Of a stretch of 64,000 nucleotides of DNA, positions 1 to 7,399 are shown in pieces. A program made the translations under genes and the position numbers. A model generated the notes under the pieces. The model was not told where the DNA came from. It saw only the letters and a program-made list of their open reading frames with translations, and made no database searches. The DNA is from Candidatus Thorarchaeota archaeon (GTDB taxonomy: Archaea; Asgardarchaeota; Thorarchaeia; Thorarchaeales; Thorarchaeaceae), in assembly GCA_016839245.1 (NCBI GenBank), contig JAEOUN010000085.1, positions 1 to 64,000 of the forward strand, read 5' to 3'. Numbering within the stretch: the first letter of the stretch is position 1; the number at the start of each line of letters is the position of its first letter.

Positions 1-682
1 TACATTTTGAGAAAGAACTCTTCCCCACAGCGTCAAATATTATATCGTATACTTCTTCCTCTTTAGTAAAATCGGTCGTAGTATAATCAATTACTCTATC
101 TGCACCCAATGATTTTACCAATTCAATGTTCTTTGTACTACAGACTCCTGTCACTTCAGCTCCAAAATACTTCGCTAGTTGTACAGCATAGACGCCAACC
201 CCTCCGGATGCTCCATTGATGAGTACCTGCTGTCCCTTCTGGATATTTGCGAGTGTTCTGAGGAAGTGTAATGATGTTATTCCCCCAAATCCAATAGATG
301 CTCCTTCTTCATAACTCGTGCCAGACGGTATTGTTGCTATCGTTGCATTTTCTGTGCAGACGACATATTCTGCATACGATCTTTGAACACAACCGAATAT
401 CCTATCTCCTTTCTTGAACTTAGTCACATTACTGCCAATCTCTACGATTTCTCCTGCCACTTCGTTGCCCAGGATTTCCTTTTCTGATGGTTTTAAACCC
501 ATCATTAACCTTCCAAAGGGCCAAAGTGGTGCGTTTGCGCTCCTCGTTCTATAATCCATTGCGTTTACAGACGTAGCGTGAACTTTAATCAACACTTGAT
601 TGTCCTGAATACTTGGTTTCTCTATGTCTTCTAAGACTAGCACATCTGGTGGTCCAAATTTTCGGATAATTGCTGCCTTCAT
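1..682 (-). CDS. Zinc-type alcohol dehydrogenase / quinone oxidoreductase family protein (partial, C-terminus off the window)
   Basis: The minus strand reads from an ATG at 682 through about 227 codons to the window edge without a stop. It begins MKAAIIRKFGPPDVL and contains GNEVAGEIVEIG followed by the nucleotide-binding loop NGASGGVGVYAVQLAK, which are hallmarks of the medium-chain dehydrogenase/reductase superfamily in its NADPH:quinone reductase branch. I see no catalytic zinc ligand pattern in the part present, so an NAD(P)H-dependent reduction of enones or quinones is more likely than a zinc alcohol dehydrogenase. An AGGAGG Shine-Dalgarno lies 7 nt before the start, inside the end of the upstream regulator gene, so the two genes are co-transcribed. 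Substrate is unknown. Confidence 0.85.
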   Translation of the reverse strand, partial: MKAAIIRKFGPPDVLVLEDIEKPSIQDNQVLIKVHATSVNAMDYRTRSANAPLWPFGRLMMGLKPSEKEILGNEVAGEIVEIGSNVTKFKKGDRIFGCVQRSYAEYVVCTENATIATIPSGTSYEEGASIGFGGITSLHFLRTLANIQKGQQVLINGASGGVGVYAVQLAKYFGAEVTGVCSTKNIELVKSLGADRVIDYTTTDFTKEEEVYDIIFDAVGKSSFSKC

Positions 683-695
683 ATTTCAATTCCTC

Positions 696-1424
696 CTAAC
701 CTAATTCGTATCGTTCGTACTTCATTATCTTATCAAGATCAATTAGAGATGCAATTTCCTTTGAGCTTCTATAGAGGTCTTTGTGGAAGAAAGAATAATG
801 ACCGACAATATTCATGAACATATCCAAATCAATCTTCGATTTGTATAGATGCGGATATTTTATCTTAATCCATGAAATAATCCTACTATAGAAATCACGT
901 AATGATGCCAAGTTATCATCCACAAGTTGACTAATATGATCGAACTCTAAGTCTGGATTCATGTCTTTTATCACCCTCTTCAAAGGATCAAAGAAATCTT
1001 GACCCAATTTTGATTGAAGAGGTGCATCATACTGATCAAGAAATGCAATTGAAGTTCGCCCGTAATATGTTATATAATGTCGACCCTTTAGGATTCTGGC
1101 AACTTCCCAAAGTAATCCATGTTCGACTAGATCTTTTATATGAAAATGGAAGTTGGAAAGAGAACATCTCTCACCTGCAGAGCTTTTGATGTAGGCTTCA
1201 TGCAATTCCTTGGCAGAAAATGCATGTCTGCGAGAGAGGTTGCTTTCCTTGCCAAATTCATCCTCAATTCCATCACGAATGAATTTAATTATAAACCACT
1301 TTACTTCAGACTGACGTACATGTCCAATGTATGTGGACTCCTTTTTAGTAAAATAATCTAGATCGTGCCAGTATGTATAAAGTGTTTTCCTAACTTCATC
1401 CTGTGTGACTTTCTCAGACTTCAT
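696..1424 (-). CDS. Winged-helix transcriptional regulator (ArsR/PadR-like)
   Basis: A 242-residue cytosolic protein. Residues about 35-130 form a winged helix-turn-helix: the segment FSAKELHEAY, then SLSNFHFHIKDLVEHGLLWEV and a wing ending in RHYITYYGRT. The C-terminal half is a helical region rich in aromatic and charged residues, probably for dimerisation or ligand sensing. It lies immediately upstream of, and in the same direction as, the dehydrogenase-like gene, and an inverted repeat sits just before its own start, so an autoregulated repressor controlling the reductase is the simplest reading. The family assignment rests on fold-like pattern only, and the ligand cannot be told. Confidence 0.7.
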   Translation of the reverse strand: MKSEKVTQDEVRKTLYTYWHDLDYFTKKESTYIGHVRQSEVKWFIIKFIRDGIEDEFGKESNLSRRHAFSAKELHEAYIKSSAGERCSLSNFHFHIKDLVEHGLLWEVARILKGRHYITYYGRTSIAFLDQYDAPLQSKLGQDFFDPLKRVIKDMNPDLEFDHISQLVDDNLASLRDFYSRIISWIKIKYPHLYKSKIDLDMFMNIVGHYSFFHKDLYRSSKEIASLIDLDKIMKYERYELG

Positions 1425-1448
1425 CTCTCAACACTACCATTTAGTCTT

Positions 1449-1504
1449 GACTGAACGGTACGATTTAGTATAGACTGAATCGTACAGTGTTTCTATATAT
1501 ATGT
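1449..1504 (-). promoter_or_regulatory. Promoter and operator of the regulator-dehydrogenase operon
   Basis: An inverted repeat, GTACGATTTAGT-ATAG-ACTGAATCGTAC (1458-1485, one mismatch in 12-bp arms), is preceded by a third half-site ACTGAACGGTAC at 1450-1461. A TATA-like run (CTATATATATGT, 1493-1504) lies just upstream on the minus strand, so the repeats would overlap the transcription start. This fits a repressor site used for autoregulation. Confidence 0.6.
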
Positions 1505-1643
1505 ATCTATCAAAAATCCATTGTTTTCAAGCGAAGAAGTTCTCGAAAAACTGGAGGAATCCTTTTGAGTTGTGACGGTACCATATTGGATAGAACAAAA
1601 TCTAACCTCTAATGGATTACTATGGCAATAGTATGAAAAGAAG

Positions 1644-1719
1644 TGGAGCCGGCTCTGGGATTTGCACCCAGGTAAAACAGCTCTGCAGGCTGTCGCGTCA
1701 GCTTCTCCGCCAAACCGGC
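1644..1719 (-). tRNA. tRNA-Cys (anticodon GCA)
   Basis: A full cloverleaf of 76 nt including an encoded CCA: acceptor GCCGGTT/AGCCGGC (one G-U pair), a three-pair D stem GCG/CGC, anticodon arm ACAGC-CTGCAGA-GCTGT giving GCA, a five-nt variable loop, and T arm CTGGG-TGCAAAT-CCCAG, then discriminator U. The pattern of bases around the D arm and anticodon agrees with archaeal tRNA-Cys. No intron. Two features are odd: the T loop has G where Psi55 is expected (TGC instead of TTC) and the D loop GAGAAGCTGA has no clear GG pair, so the usual elbow contact 18:55 would be altered. The cysteinyl-tRNA synthetase gene is also in this window, at 38776. Confidence 0.88.
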
Positions 1720-1952
1720 TCGCTTGATTTTTTGGGTTGTTTATTTTGTTTTAAGGATGTCGGCAAAAATTGCTGATATCTGATCCCAATAGTCAACAAC
1801 AGCTTTTTAGACCTCACTGGCTTCTAATAGTTACATTATGATGTTACTCCAATTTGGCAGTTTTGAGCACTAAATTGGTTTTGAAACTTAAACATCATAA
1901 AGTTGTTTACTAAAGCACTTTCTTATAGCGTCCTTCGGATTCTAATTAAATT
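1720..1952. other. Intergenic stretch between tRNA-Cys and the CrtC-like gene
   Basis: With 1505-1643, this forms most of a 528-bp space between protein genes, in which the tRNA is the only gene I can support. No open frame here has a credible start and ribosome binding site. The sequence is AT-rich with short T-runs that could end transcription. Confidence 0.4.
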
Positions 1953-2948
1953 CTATGTCTTTCTAAAGAGGTTTCTAAAGCCGATGCCTTTGCCGTCTGG
2001 ATTTCGTACACCAGGCAGTAGCTCCACGACACAATATCCTACTCGCTCGTTCGCATCATTGAGGACTTCAGCTAGCAATTCAAAGTAGACTAGGTTGATT
2101 TGTCCATCCACAAGTGGTTTTACCCTATAATGACCTTCCTTAACATTTGGTAGTGTGACTGTCCATCCTTTAGAAAAGTTCATTCCGTCGACTTGAATTA
2201 TTTCATCAGGTACTATTTCGTAATTTCGAATCAGAGTGGCTTTTCCTTCTTTGTCTATGTATGTCCCATCTTGATAGGGATGTTGAGGGAAGGAAAAAAG
2301 CATGATTTCTTCATCATCAAAAAACCTGAATGAGAACCATTCCCAGTGTGTGGCAGCATTCAAGATATCGTATGTCCCATATTGTCTATCAAACCAGACT
2401 TTACCCTTGACCTTGAGTTCCTTGTTATTCCTCAGTTTCTGGACACAAGTGCCTTCAGCAGGCATATTGGTATATGAATAATATGCAGTTCTTTGACGTT
2501 TATCATCAGGTAGGCCCATTATGAGCACACCGTTATCAGCATGCCAAACTGCTTCCTTAGCTTTGTGCCATTTCAGGTCGAGTTTGATTTTGTCTGTATC
2601 TATCACCATCTCCCAAGGATCTTTTTCTTTTGTCAGGGAGAGATGTGGTAGAAATGAAACTTTGTCTTTTGTAGCAGTTATCTTCCCTAACAACTTCAGC
2701 CTTTGATGATAGATATGCTCCTGAGTTTGCACATCAGTAAATGCAATCATCGATACAAAGAAAGTGAAGTGCATTCGTTCAATCTTTGCCAGAGTAAATT
2801 GAAACGAATAGAGGTCTTGAGGATTATCGACATCATTCAGATATCCAGTGGCATACCACCAACCTGTAGCACCTTTATGGGGAAACCATTCATCATCAAA
2901 ACTTCCGTGATTGTCTTCACGATATGGAATTATGCTGTACTTCTTCAT
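1953..2948 (-). CDS. CrtC/AttH-like lipocalin-fold protein
   Basis: A 331-residue soluble protein resembling the carotenoid 1,2-hydratase / hydroxyneurosporene synthase CrtC and AttH group: the early segment FDDEWFPHKGATGWWYATGYL, then a beta-rich body with GKVWFDRQYGTYD and HWEWFSFRFFDDEEIMLF, typical of the two lipocalin-like barrels of this group. I chose the ATG at 2948 because an AAGGAG lies 11 nt before it; a TTG at 2957 is possible. The start follows the stop of the CrtI-like gene by one base, so the two are translated together. Known members hydrate or modify isoprenoid chains; whether that is the activity here is inference. Confidence 0.75.
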   Translation of the reverse strand: MKKYSIIPYREDNHGSFDDEWFPHKGATGWWYATGYLNDVDNPQDLYSFQFTLAKIERMHFTFFVSMIAFTDVQTQEHIYHQRLKLLGKITATKDKVSFLPHLSLTKEKDPWEMVIDTDKIKLDLKWHKAKEAVWHADNGVLIMGLPDDKRQRTAYYSYTNMPAEGTCVQKLRNNKELKVKGKVWFDRQYGTYDILNAATHWEWFSFRFFDDEEIMLFSFPQHPYQDGTYIDKEGKATLIRNYEIVPDEIIQVDGMNFSKGWTVTLPNVKEGHYRVKPLVDGQINLVYFELLAEVLNDANERVGYCVVELLPGVRNPDGKGIGFRNLFRKT

Positions 2949-2949
2949 C

Positions 2950-4470
2950 TTATTCAATCTCCTTCAGTACCAATTCTAATACATTCAACGCAGAGTCAAG
3001 AGCCTGATGTGTTCCCAGACCAGATCCCGCAGCATCACACCCAACATGGAAGAGTCCTTTGATAGGAGAATCACCTTTGGGTTGTTTGTTTCCCGTTTGT
3101 CCTACTGATAGAGCAAGTCCATAACTCTCTCCACCTTGCCCTGGAAGAATAGCATCAGTCCCAACAGAGGGAATCTGTCTGGGACCAAACACCTCAGTCC
3201 TTTCGATATGGTCAAATAAATCAGGATAGATTCCCCTGACCTTTTCCTCAACATATTCCAAGTACGGACTGTAATCTAAATTCGGATTGGGAAGACAGGA
3301 CATACATGCATACACAAGTTGTTTGCCTTCTGGAGCAAGTCCAGGATACAATGACGTAGTTCCGAGATATATGTACGATTTCTCAGGTTTTTTCTTGCCT
3401 TCTGCTAATTCCACAAACTCGGAATATCTGGCTGCGCATCCTTCTGGATAGTAGACATACATAGGCAATTTCAGTATTGGCTTATCCAAAAACCAACGAT
3501 ATCCAACGCAGGCCAAATTATGCTCAAGACCTGAAATCCAATCTATGTACGCATCAGAATAATACTTTCTTCCTACTAGATTCAGAACAGTCTGCCTTAA
3601 TCCTGCATTGCTAATGACTATTGGAGCAAAATAGGATTTTCCATCAGCTGTGATAATTCCAGTCGTTGCACCCTTCTCATTAACGCAAATCTTACTTACA
3701 CGAGTATTGAACAGCACTGTACCACCAAGTTCTCTTACGGTTTCTGCAAAGACCTCAAACACATAACCAAGGCCATTCTTGTAGTACCTCCCACCTCCAT
3801 TTCTCATGCTAACTTGAAAGAGTTTTATCATTTCAGCAGCACTACTCTTATCTGAGGTTATTTCAAAAGCACCCTCACCAAAAGATGCGAGAAGGTATGT
3901 ACGAATTCCTTCGGGTATTTTGAACTGCGACATAAAATCCATACTCGAAACATCATATAATTCGTCAATCTCTTCCTGTTTCATAGTTGCTAATTTTGTG
4001 AAGATTTTGAATGTTCGAATTACTTTAGGTAAGTTCCACAATCGAACTCCAAAGGTTCGAATCATCTTTAGTGAATTAACAATACTCTGACTCATCAACC
4101 ATTCTCTAGTCTTTCCAGATTCATCTTCATAAATTATTGCACCTGCTGGATCTGGATAGATTACATCGACTCTATCCTCCCTCTCAATTTCCTTTAGGAT
4201 TCTTTCAAAGTGAGAGTTTCTTTGAGGGACACCATTTATCGGGAACAACTCATAGTGAAAGCCGTCCTTATGAATTGCCATCATTCTGCCGCCAGCACTC
4301 GGATTTTTATCGACCATCAGAATCCTGTATCCTCTATGAGCTAGCAGAGCTCCAATGGCACTTCCACCTGGACCTGCACCTACAACAATAATATCGTATA
4401 CATTCTCAGATGAGTTCTTTGTTGCTTTTTCATCAATACGATCCAGAACCACTTTTTCATCAGACCTCAA
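2950..4470 (-). CDS. FAD-dependent CrtI-like oxidoreductase (phytoene desaturase family)
   Basis: About 506 residues. The N-terminus carries the dinucleotide-binding segment YDIIVVGAGPGGSAIGALL followed by LMVDKNPSAGGRM, the classic Rossmann and second-motif signature of CrtI-type desaturases and related amine oxidases. The C-terminus has GLFHVGCDAAGSGLGTHQALDSA, the matching FAD-binding motif. The start is uncertain: the open frame reaches back to a GTG at 4620, but that would run through the operator and into the divergent tetR gene, and the first 50 residues have no family character. I therefore prefer TTG at 4470 (GTG at 4452 is an alternative). It forms a two-gene unit with the CrtC-like protein and probably oxidises an isoprenoid or lipid. 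No phytoene synthase is nearby. Confidence 0.8.
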   Translation of the reverse strand: MRSDEKVVLDRIDEKATKNSSENVYDIIVVGAGPGGSAIGALLAHRGYRILMVDKNPSAGGRMMAIHKDGFHYELFPINGVPQRNSHFERILKEIEREDRVDVIYPDPAGAIIYEDESGKTREWLMSQSIVNSLKMIRTFGVRLWNLPKVIRTFKIFTKLATMKQEEIDELYDVSSMDFMSQFKIPEGIRTYLLASFGEGAFEITSDKSSAAEMIKLFQVSMRNGGGRYYKNGLGYVFEVFAETVRELGGTVLFNTRVSKICVNEKGATTGIITADGKSYFAPIVISNAGLRQTVLNLVGRKYYSDAYIDWISGLEHNLACVGYRWFLDKPILKLPMYVYYPEGCAARYSEFVELAEGKKKPEKSYIYLGTTSLYPGLAPEGKQLVYACMSCLPNPNLDYSPYLEYVEEKVRGIYPDLFDHIERTEVFGPRQIPSVGTDAILPGQGGESYGLALSVGQTGNKQPKGDSPIKGLFHVGCDAAGSGLGTHQALDSALNVLELVLKEIE

Positions 4471-4494
4471 AAGTATTGTAGATATTAGTAATAA

Positions 4495-4550
4495 AACACT
4501 GTTGTTATAGACGACAGTGTTGTTTATAAACATGTTGTGATATATTAAAT
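4495..4550. promoter_or_regulatory. Divergent promoter and TetR operator
   Basis: A perfect 8-bp inverted repeat AACACTGT / ACAGTGTT (4495-4521, 11-nt spacer) lies between the CrtI-like and tetR genes. A palindromic TTTATAAA at 4523-4530 can serve as TATA box for either direction, and ATATTAAAT at 4542-4550 is a second candidate for tetR. The motif GTGTTGT recurs at the end of the repeat and at 4553, so further operator copies may be present. Confidence 0.6.
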
Positions 4551-4552
4551 AC

Positions 4553-5203
4553 GTGTTGTCTGATAGAATAGTTATCAACTCCGGAGACTGTATTAGCTTG
4601 ATAGAAGAGCATCGAGACACTGAAGATCTACGAGTTCAAAGAACTAAACACATCCTTAGAACAGCAATAGCTGAATTGCTTGAACAAAATGAGTTGAAGG
4701 ACATCTCAATACAACAGATTTCAAAACAAGCTATGATCTATCGGACAACACTCTACACACATTACTCTGACAAATACGAGCTGTTGGAAGACTACCTTAT
4801 GGAAACATGGCAAAAGGAAATGAAACTTGATAGAGAACAGGATCTTACCAAGTTAAAGGAAGAATTTTGGAGAGGAATTCACGATACTGTGAGATTTTTC
4901 AAACGCTATTCCAAATTATTTACGCAATTGAATGAGAACAGACCCTTAATTTCAAGCCACAATTTAATCTATACAACAATTAAGAAATCCTTGAAGATGT
5001 TACTAGACATAATTCAACCTGATGATGAAAAGACAAGAATCTCAAAGGACAGAATTTCGGAGTTTTATACATCGGGCTACCTTACTGTTGTTCTCAACTG
5101 GTTGAGTAGTAATACCAAAGAATCCATCAAATCGATTACTGACAATCTATTCACTATGACCTTTGATAATATGTACCAGTTGCTTAATCAATCACTGTCC
5201 TAG
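4553..5203 (+). CDS. TetR/AcrR family transcriptional regulator
   Basis: 216 residues starting at GTG. After a short tail, the segment RVQRTKHILRTAIAELL and the helix-turn-helix ISIQQISKQAMIYRTTLYTHYSDKYELLEDYL are typical of the TetR N-terminal domain; the remainder is an all-helical ligand and dimer domain with KRYSKLFTQL and a C-terminal amphipathic stretch. It is divergent from the CrtI/CrtC-like pair and shares the operator region with it, so it most likely represses that pair in response to a small hydrophobic ligand. Confidence 0.85.
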   Translation: MLSDRIVINSGDCISLIEEHRDTEDLRVQRTKHILRTAIAELLEQNELKDISIQQISKQAMIYRTTLYTHYSDKYELLEDYLMETWQKEMKLDREQDLTKLKEEFWRGIHDTVRFFKRYSKLFTQLNENRPLISSHNLIYTTIKKSLKMLLDIIQPDDEKTRISKDRISEFYTSGYLTVVLNWLSSNTKESIKSITDNLFTMTFDNMYQLLNQSLS

Positions 5204-5251
5204 GTAATAGGACAATATAGTTTAGATGAAAGAAACCCTGAAGAAAAGATT

Positions 5252-5275
5252 AGTTGGCAGATTACTCTGCCAACT
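5252..5275 (-). terminator. Terminator hairpin between convergent genes
   Basis: AGTTGGCAGA-TTAC-TCTGCCAACT is a perfect 10-bp stem with a 4-nt loop between the ends of tetR and the membrane protein gene. On the minus strand it is followed by AATCTTTTCTT, so it best serves the flavodoxin operon; on the plus strand there is no T-run. Confidence 0.6.
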
Positions 5276-5289
5276 CTTATAAAAATAAA

Positions 5290-5664
5290 TTACACAATCA
5301 GGTAATGAGCTGCAAGCGCGATAATCAGAAGTACTGTCAATAGCCACTTCAAAATTCTAAGAGTCCTGAATCTTTTGTTCTCCTCCGCACCAAATGGAAC
5401 CCAATTACTCTTGAAACCAAAGAAGATGCCAATTGACATCAATGCAAGTAAGGTAAGTCCCAAGAGCCAACCAGTCCAGACATAGTTCTGAGAAATAGAA
5501 ACATATGTGAATCCATGGATAAATGCGAGAATTGTTGCAATACCAGGACCAACCTTGTGAAGGATATACAACTTGTTATAGGATCCAGGCCGTTTTCCAA
5601 GACCTTTCACCACAATAAAGATTAAACCGAGTACAATTAGTATTTTGGCAATATCAGCGATCAT
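5290..5664 (-). CDS. Four-helix membrane protein, possible haem-binding cytochrome b type
   Basis: 124 residues with four predicted membrane helices (about 4-20, 36-55, 62-82, 105-123) and a cytosolic loop rich in charged residues around 92-103. His36 and His50 lie 14 residues apart on the second helix and His120 on the last, the kind of spacing used for haem ligation in cytochrome b561 and ferric-reductase-like proteins, but I cannot assign a family. It begins 14 nt after the flavodoxin gene and shares its promoter, which suggests an electron-transfer pair in which the flavodoxin passes electrons to or from the membrane. Confidence 0.65.
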   Translation of the reverse strand: MIADIAKILIVLGLIFIVVKGLGKRPGSYNKLYILHKVGPGIATILAFIHGFTYVSISQNYVWTGWLLGLTLLALMSIGIFFGFKSNWVPFGAEENKRFRTLRILKWLLTVLLIIALAAHYLIV

Positions 5665-5678
5665 TATTCTTTTCTCCT

Positions 5679-6203
5679 TTAAACGATATATTCGAAAACA
5701 GTAGTTTGATGTTCTTTTACTATCTCTCTAGCAAATTGCTTCGATTTCTCAATTCGCACTTCATCTGGTAGATTCAAGGTGTTGTTCCTCGTACTTGCAT
5801 ATTTTTGAAGTTGAGGATTCCCTGAATTCATCATGTGATTGGCAATCGCCTCAGAGAGCTCACCTTGACAATTAAAAATGCCAATAAGATCAACAAGGCC
5901 TTGAACGATTTTTTCGCATTCAGCAACATAGGTGTTTGCACTTTTTGATCCTTCTGGAGCTGAATGTGTAATGAATAGTGCAACTTTGCTTTTCATCACC
6001 TTCTCACTCAAGAACTCCCTAACCACTCTGGTGATTCCATGTTGTTCAATTGGTGAACCAACAAAGAGCAGGTCATACTGATTAACGTCAATTACTTCAT
6101 CAATCGGCATGATAGCTTTTTGTTCACTAATTACCTCAAAGATTGCTTCTGCAATCTTTTTTGTATTTCCCGTTCGGGAATAATATGTTACTAACGTATT
6201 CAT
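5679..6203 (-). CDS. Flavodoxin family protein
   Basis: 174 residues. The N-terminal segment TLVTYYSRTGNTKKIAEAI is the FMN-phosphate loop of flavodoxins, followed by YDLLFVGSPIEQHGIT, the second FMN loop, and a central KVALFITHSAPEGS strand. It should carry one FMN and act in the cytosol as a low-potential electron carrier or quinone reductase. It is the first gene of a two-gene unit with a small membrane protein and is divergent from a TetR regulator; repeated operator-like motifs fill the shared intergenic region. Confidence 0.85.
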   Translation of the reverse strand: MNTLVTYYSRTGNTKKIAEAIFEVISEQKAIMPIDEVIDVNQYDLLFVGSPIEQHGITRVVREFLSEKVMKSKVALFITHSAPEGSKSANTYVAECEKIVQGLVDLIGIFNCQGELSEAIANHMMNSGNPQLQKYASTRNNTLNLPDEVRIEKSKQFAREIVKEHQTTVFEYIV

Positions 6204-6210
6204 TCAAACC

Positions 6211-6330
6211 ACCGTTCACTGACGGTCTAATTTTTTGACCGAGAGTCAAATTTTGTAAGACAATAATAGTATATAAATTTTTACTCTTAGTCTAAATTTT
6301 ATACCGATAGTATACCTTATAAGATAGTCT
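6211..6330. promoter_or_regulatory. Divergent promoter with reiterated operator motifs
   Basis: ACCGT-TCACTG-ACGGT (6211-6226) is an inverted repeat overlapping a longer motif GGTCTAATTTTTTGACCGAG (6224-6243) that recurs imperfectly as AGTCTAAATTTTATACCGAT (6289-6308). TATA boxes are seen for the flavodoxin (TTTATATA on the minus strand near 6275) and for the regulator (CCTTATAAG near 6315-6323, which would make the regulator mRNA nearly leaderless). The two motif copies sit close to each TATA box. Confidence 0.55.
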
Positions 6331-6343
6331 TCCAGTAGGTATA

Positions 6344-7078
6344 ATGAATGCCATGATAGCACCGAAGGAAAAGCTCTCCAAGTCTGAAAGGAAATACCAA
6401 AATCAGCGGTCAATGATGATTAAAGCTGCTAAGAAACTATTTGAAAAAAAACCGTATGATGATGTTAGCATGGAAGACATTGCAGATGAAGCGACAGTAA
6501 GCAAACAAACCCTCTATAACTACTTCAGCAGTAAAGATTCGATATACCTTGGGATGGGGATTGAAGGATTCAAGGATGCAATTAAGATACTTGATGAGTT
6601 GAGTCTTGCATCGAAATCTGGCAAGGACTTGGTTTTAAAATTGATTGAAATTTTCTTCGATGCAGCAACGAATTTCCCAAGTGCAGAGGTTTCGAGACGA
6701 TTTATAATCATAAACAATGAAATGGATGGAATCGCAGAAAAGACGCTTCAAGCGAGAATAAAAGAGACACACAAAGCAGTAGAAAAAAAGAGATCAATAG
6801 AAGAAGATTTAGCCGACTACTTGGAGCAAGTATGGAATTATGAGGAACATTGGAAGAGTGCTATAAGACGAGGGCAGAAAGATGGTTCAATTTCCTCGAA
6901 TCTAAGTGAAAATCAGCTTATGTATTATATTTCTATTCTCATCAATGGGATTACGAGTCAGCTGCAATTTCAAGGTAAACCTATTATGAAAGCTTTGAAA
7001 CGTATGGATTTAAGCTACAAGAGAATTAAGGAGATCACGCTACAATTAGTGGAAAATCTCTTTGAGAATATAGCTTGA
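6344..7078 (+). CDS. TetR/AcrR family transcriptional regulator
   Basis: 244 residues. Residues about 17-65 form the TetR DNA-binding domain: QRSMMIKAAKKLFEKKPYDD, then VSMEDIADEATVSKQTLYNYFSSKDSIYLG. The rest is a helical sensor domain with an unusual basic stretch KKRSIEEDLADYLEQVW. ATGs at 6344, 6350 and 6356 are all possible starts; the first is only about 20 nt from a TATA box. Divergent from the flavodoxin and membrane protein genes, it is the likely repressor of that pair, perhaps sensing an oxidant or hydrophobic compound. Confidence 0.85.
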   Translation: MNAMIAPKEKLSKSERKYQNQRSMMIKAAKKLFEKKPYDDVSMEDIADEATVSKQTLYNYFSSKDSIYLGMGIEGFKDAIKILDELSLASKSGKDLVLKLIEIFFDAATNFPSAEVSRRFIIINNEMDGIAEKTLQARIKETHKAVEKKRSIEEDLADYLEQVWNYEEHWKSAIRRGQKDGSISSNLSENQLMYYISILINGITSQLQFQGKPIMKALKRMDLSYKRIKEITLQLVENLFENIA

Positions 7079-7124
7079 ATTATCGTTGTAATATATGAAT
7101 ACAGATTACCAGTATCAACCAGTA

Positions 7125-7316
7125 TTAGGACACTCCGAGGGTTGCATCACCACAGATTCCAAAATACGAACTATCTTGTACGACGAAAGCCTTGACTTTC
7201 TCTGTCCCTACACTCTCAAGTTCAGTGCTACAGGTGCTTTTTGACCCACCAGGAATAGCTAAGATATCACATTCAATTAGAAAACCATCTCAAACCTTCG
7301 TTGGTTTGCTTTTCAA
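7125..7316 (-). pseudogene. Possible decayed small gene with an in-frame TGA
   Basis: Within a 321-bp space, the minus strand reads 54 codons of well-formed protein-like sequence (DGFLIECDILAIPGGSK ... VKAFVVQDSSYFGICGDATL) ending in TAA at 7125. No start codon lies in that open part: one codon before it is TGA (7290-7292), and the same frame continues upstream for eight codons to a TTG at 7316. It looks like a short gene interrupted by one nonsense change, or a TGA read as selenocysteine; I see no SECIS-like element. I do not recognise the family. Confidence 0.3.
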
Positions 7317-7399
7317 ATTGAAGCTAATATTGATAAATGGAAAATTGAACTATAATAGGAACTCGTCTTGAAAAAATCATGGATGAGGAGTGAGTACCC

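Noticed and set aside
4471..4620. A 50-residue N-terminal extension of the CrtI-like protein
   Set aside because: It would run through the operator and the start of the divergent tetR gene and has no family match.
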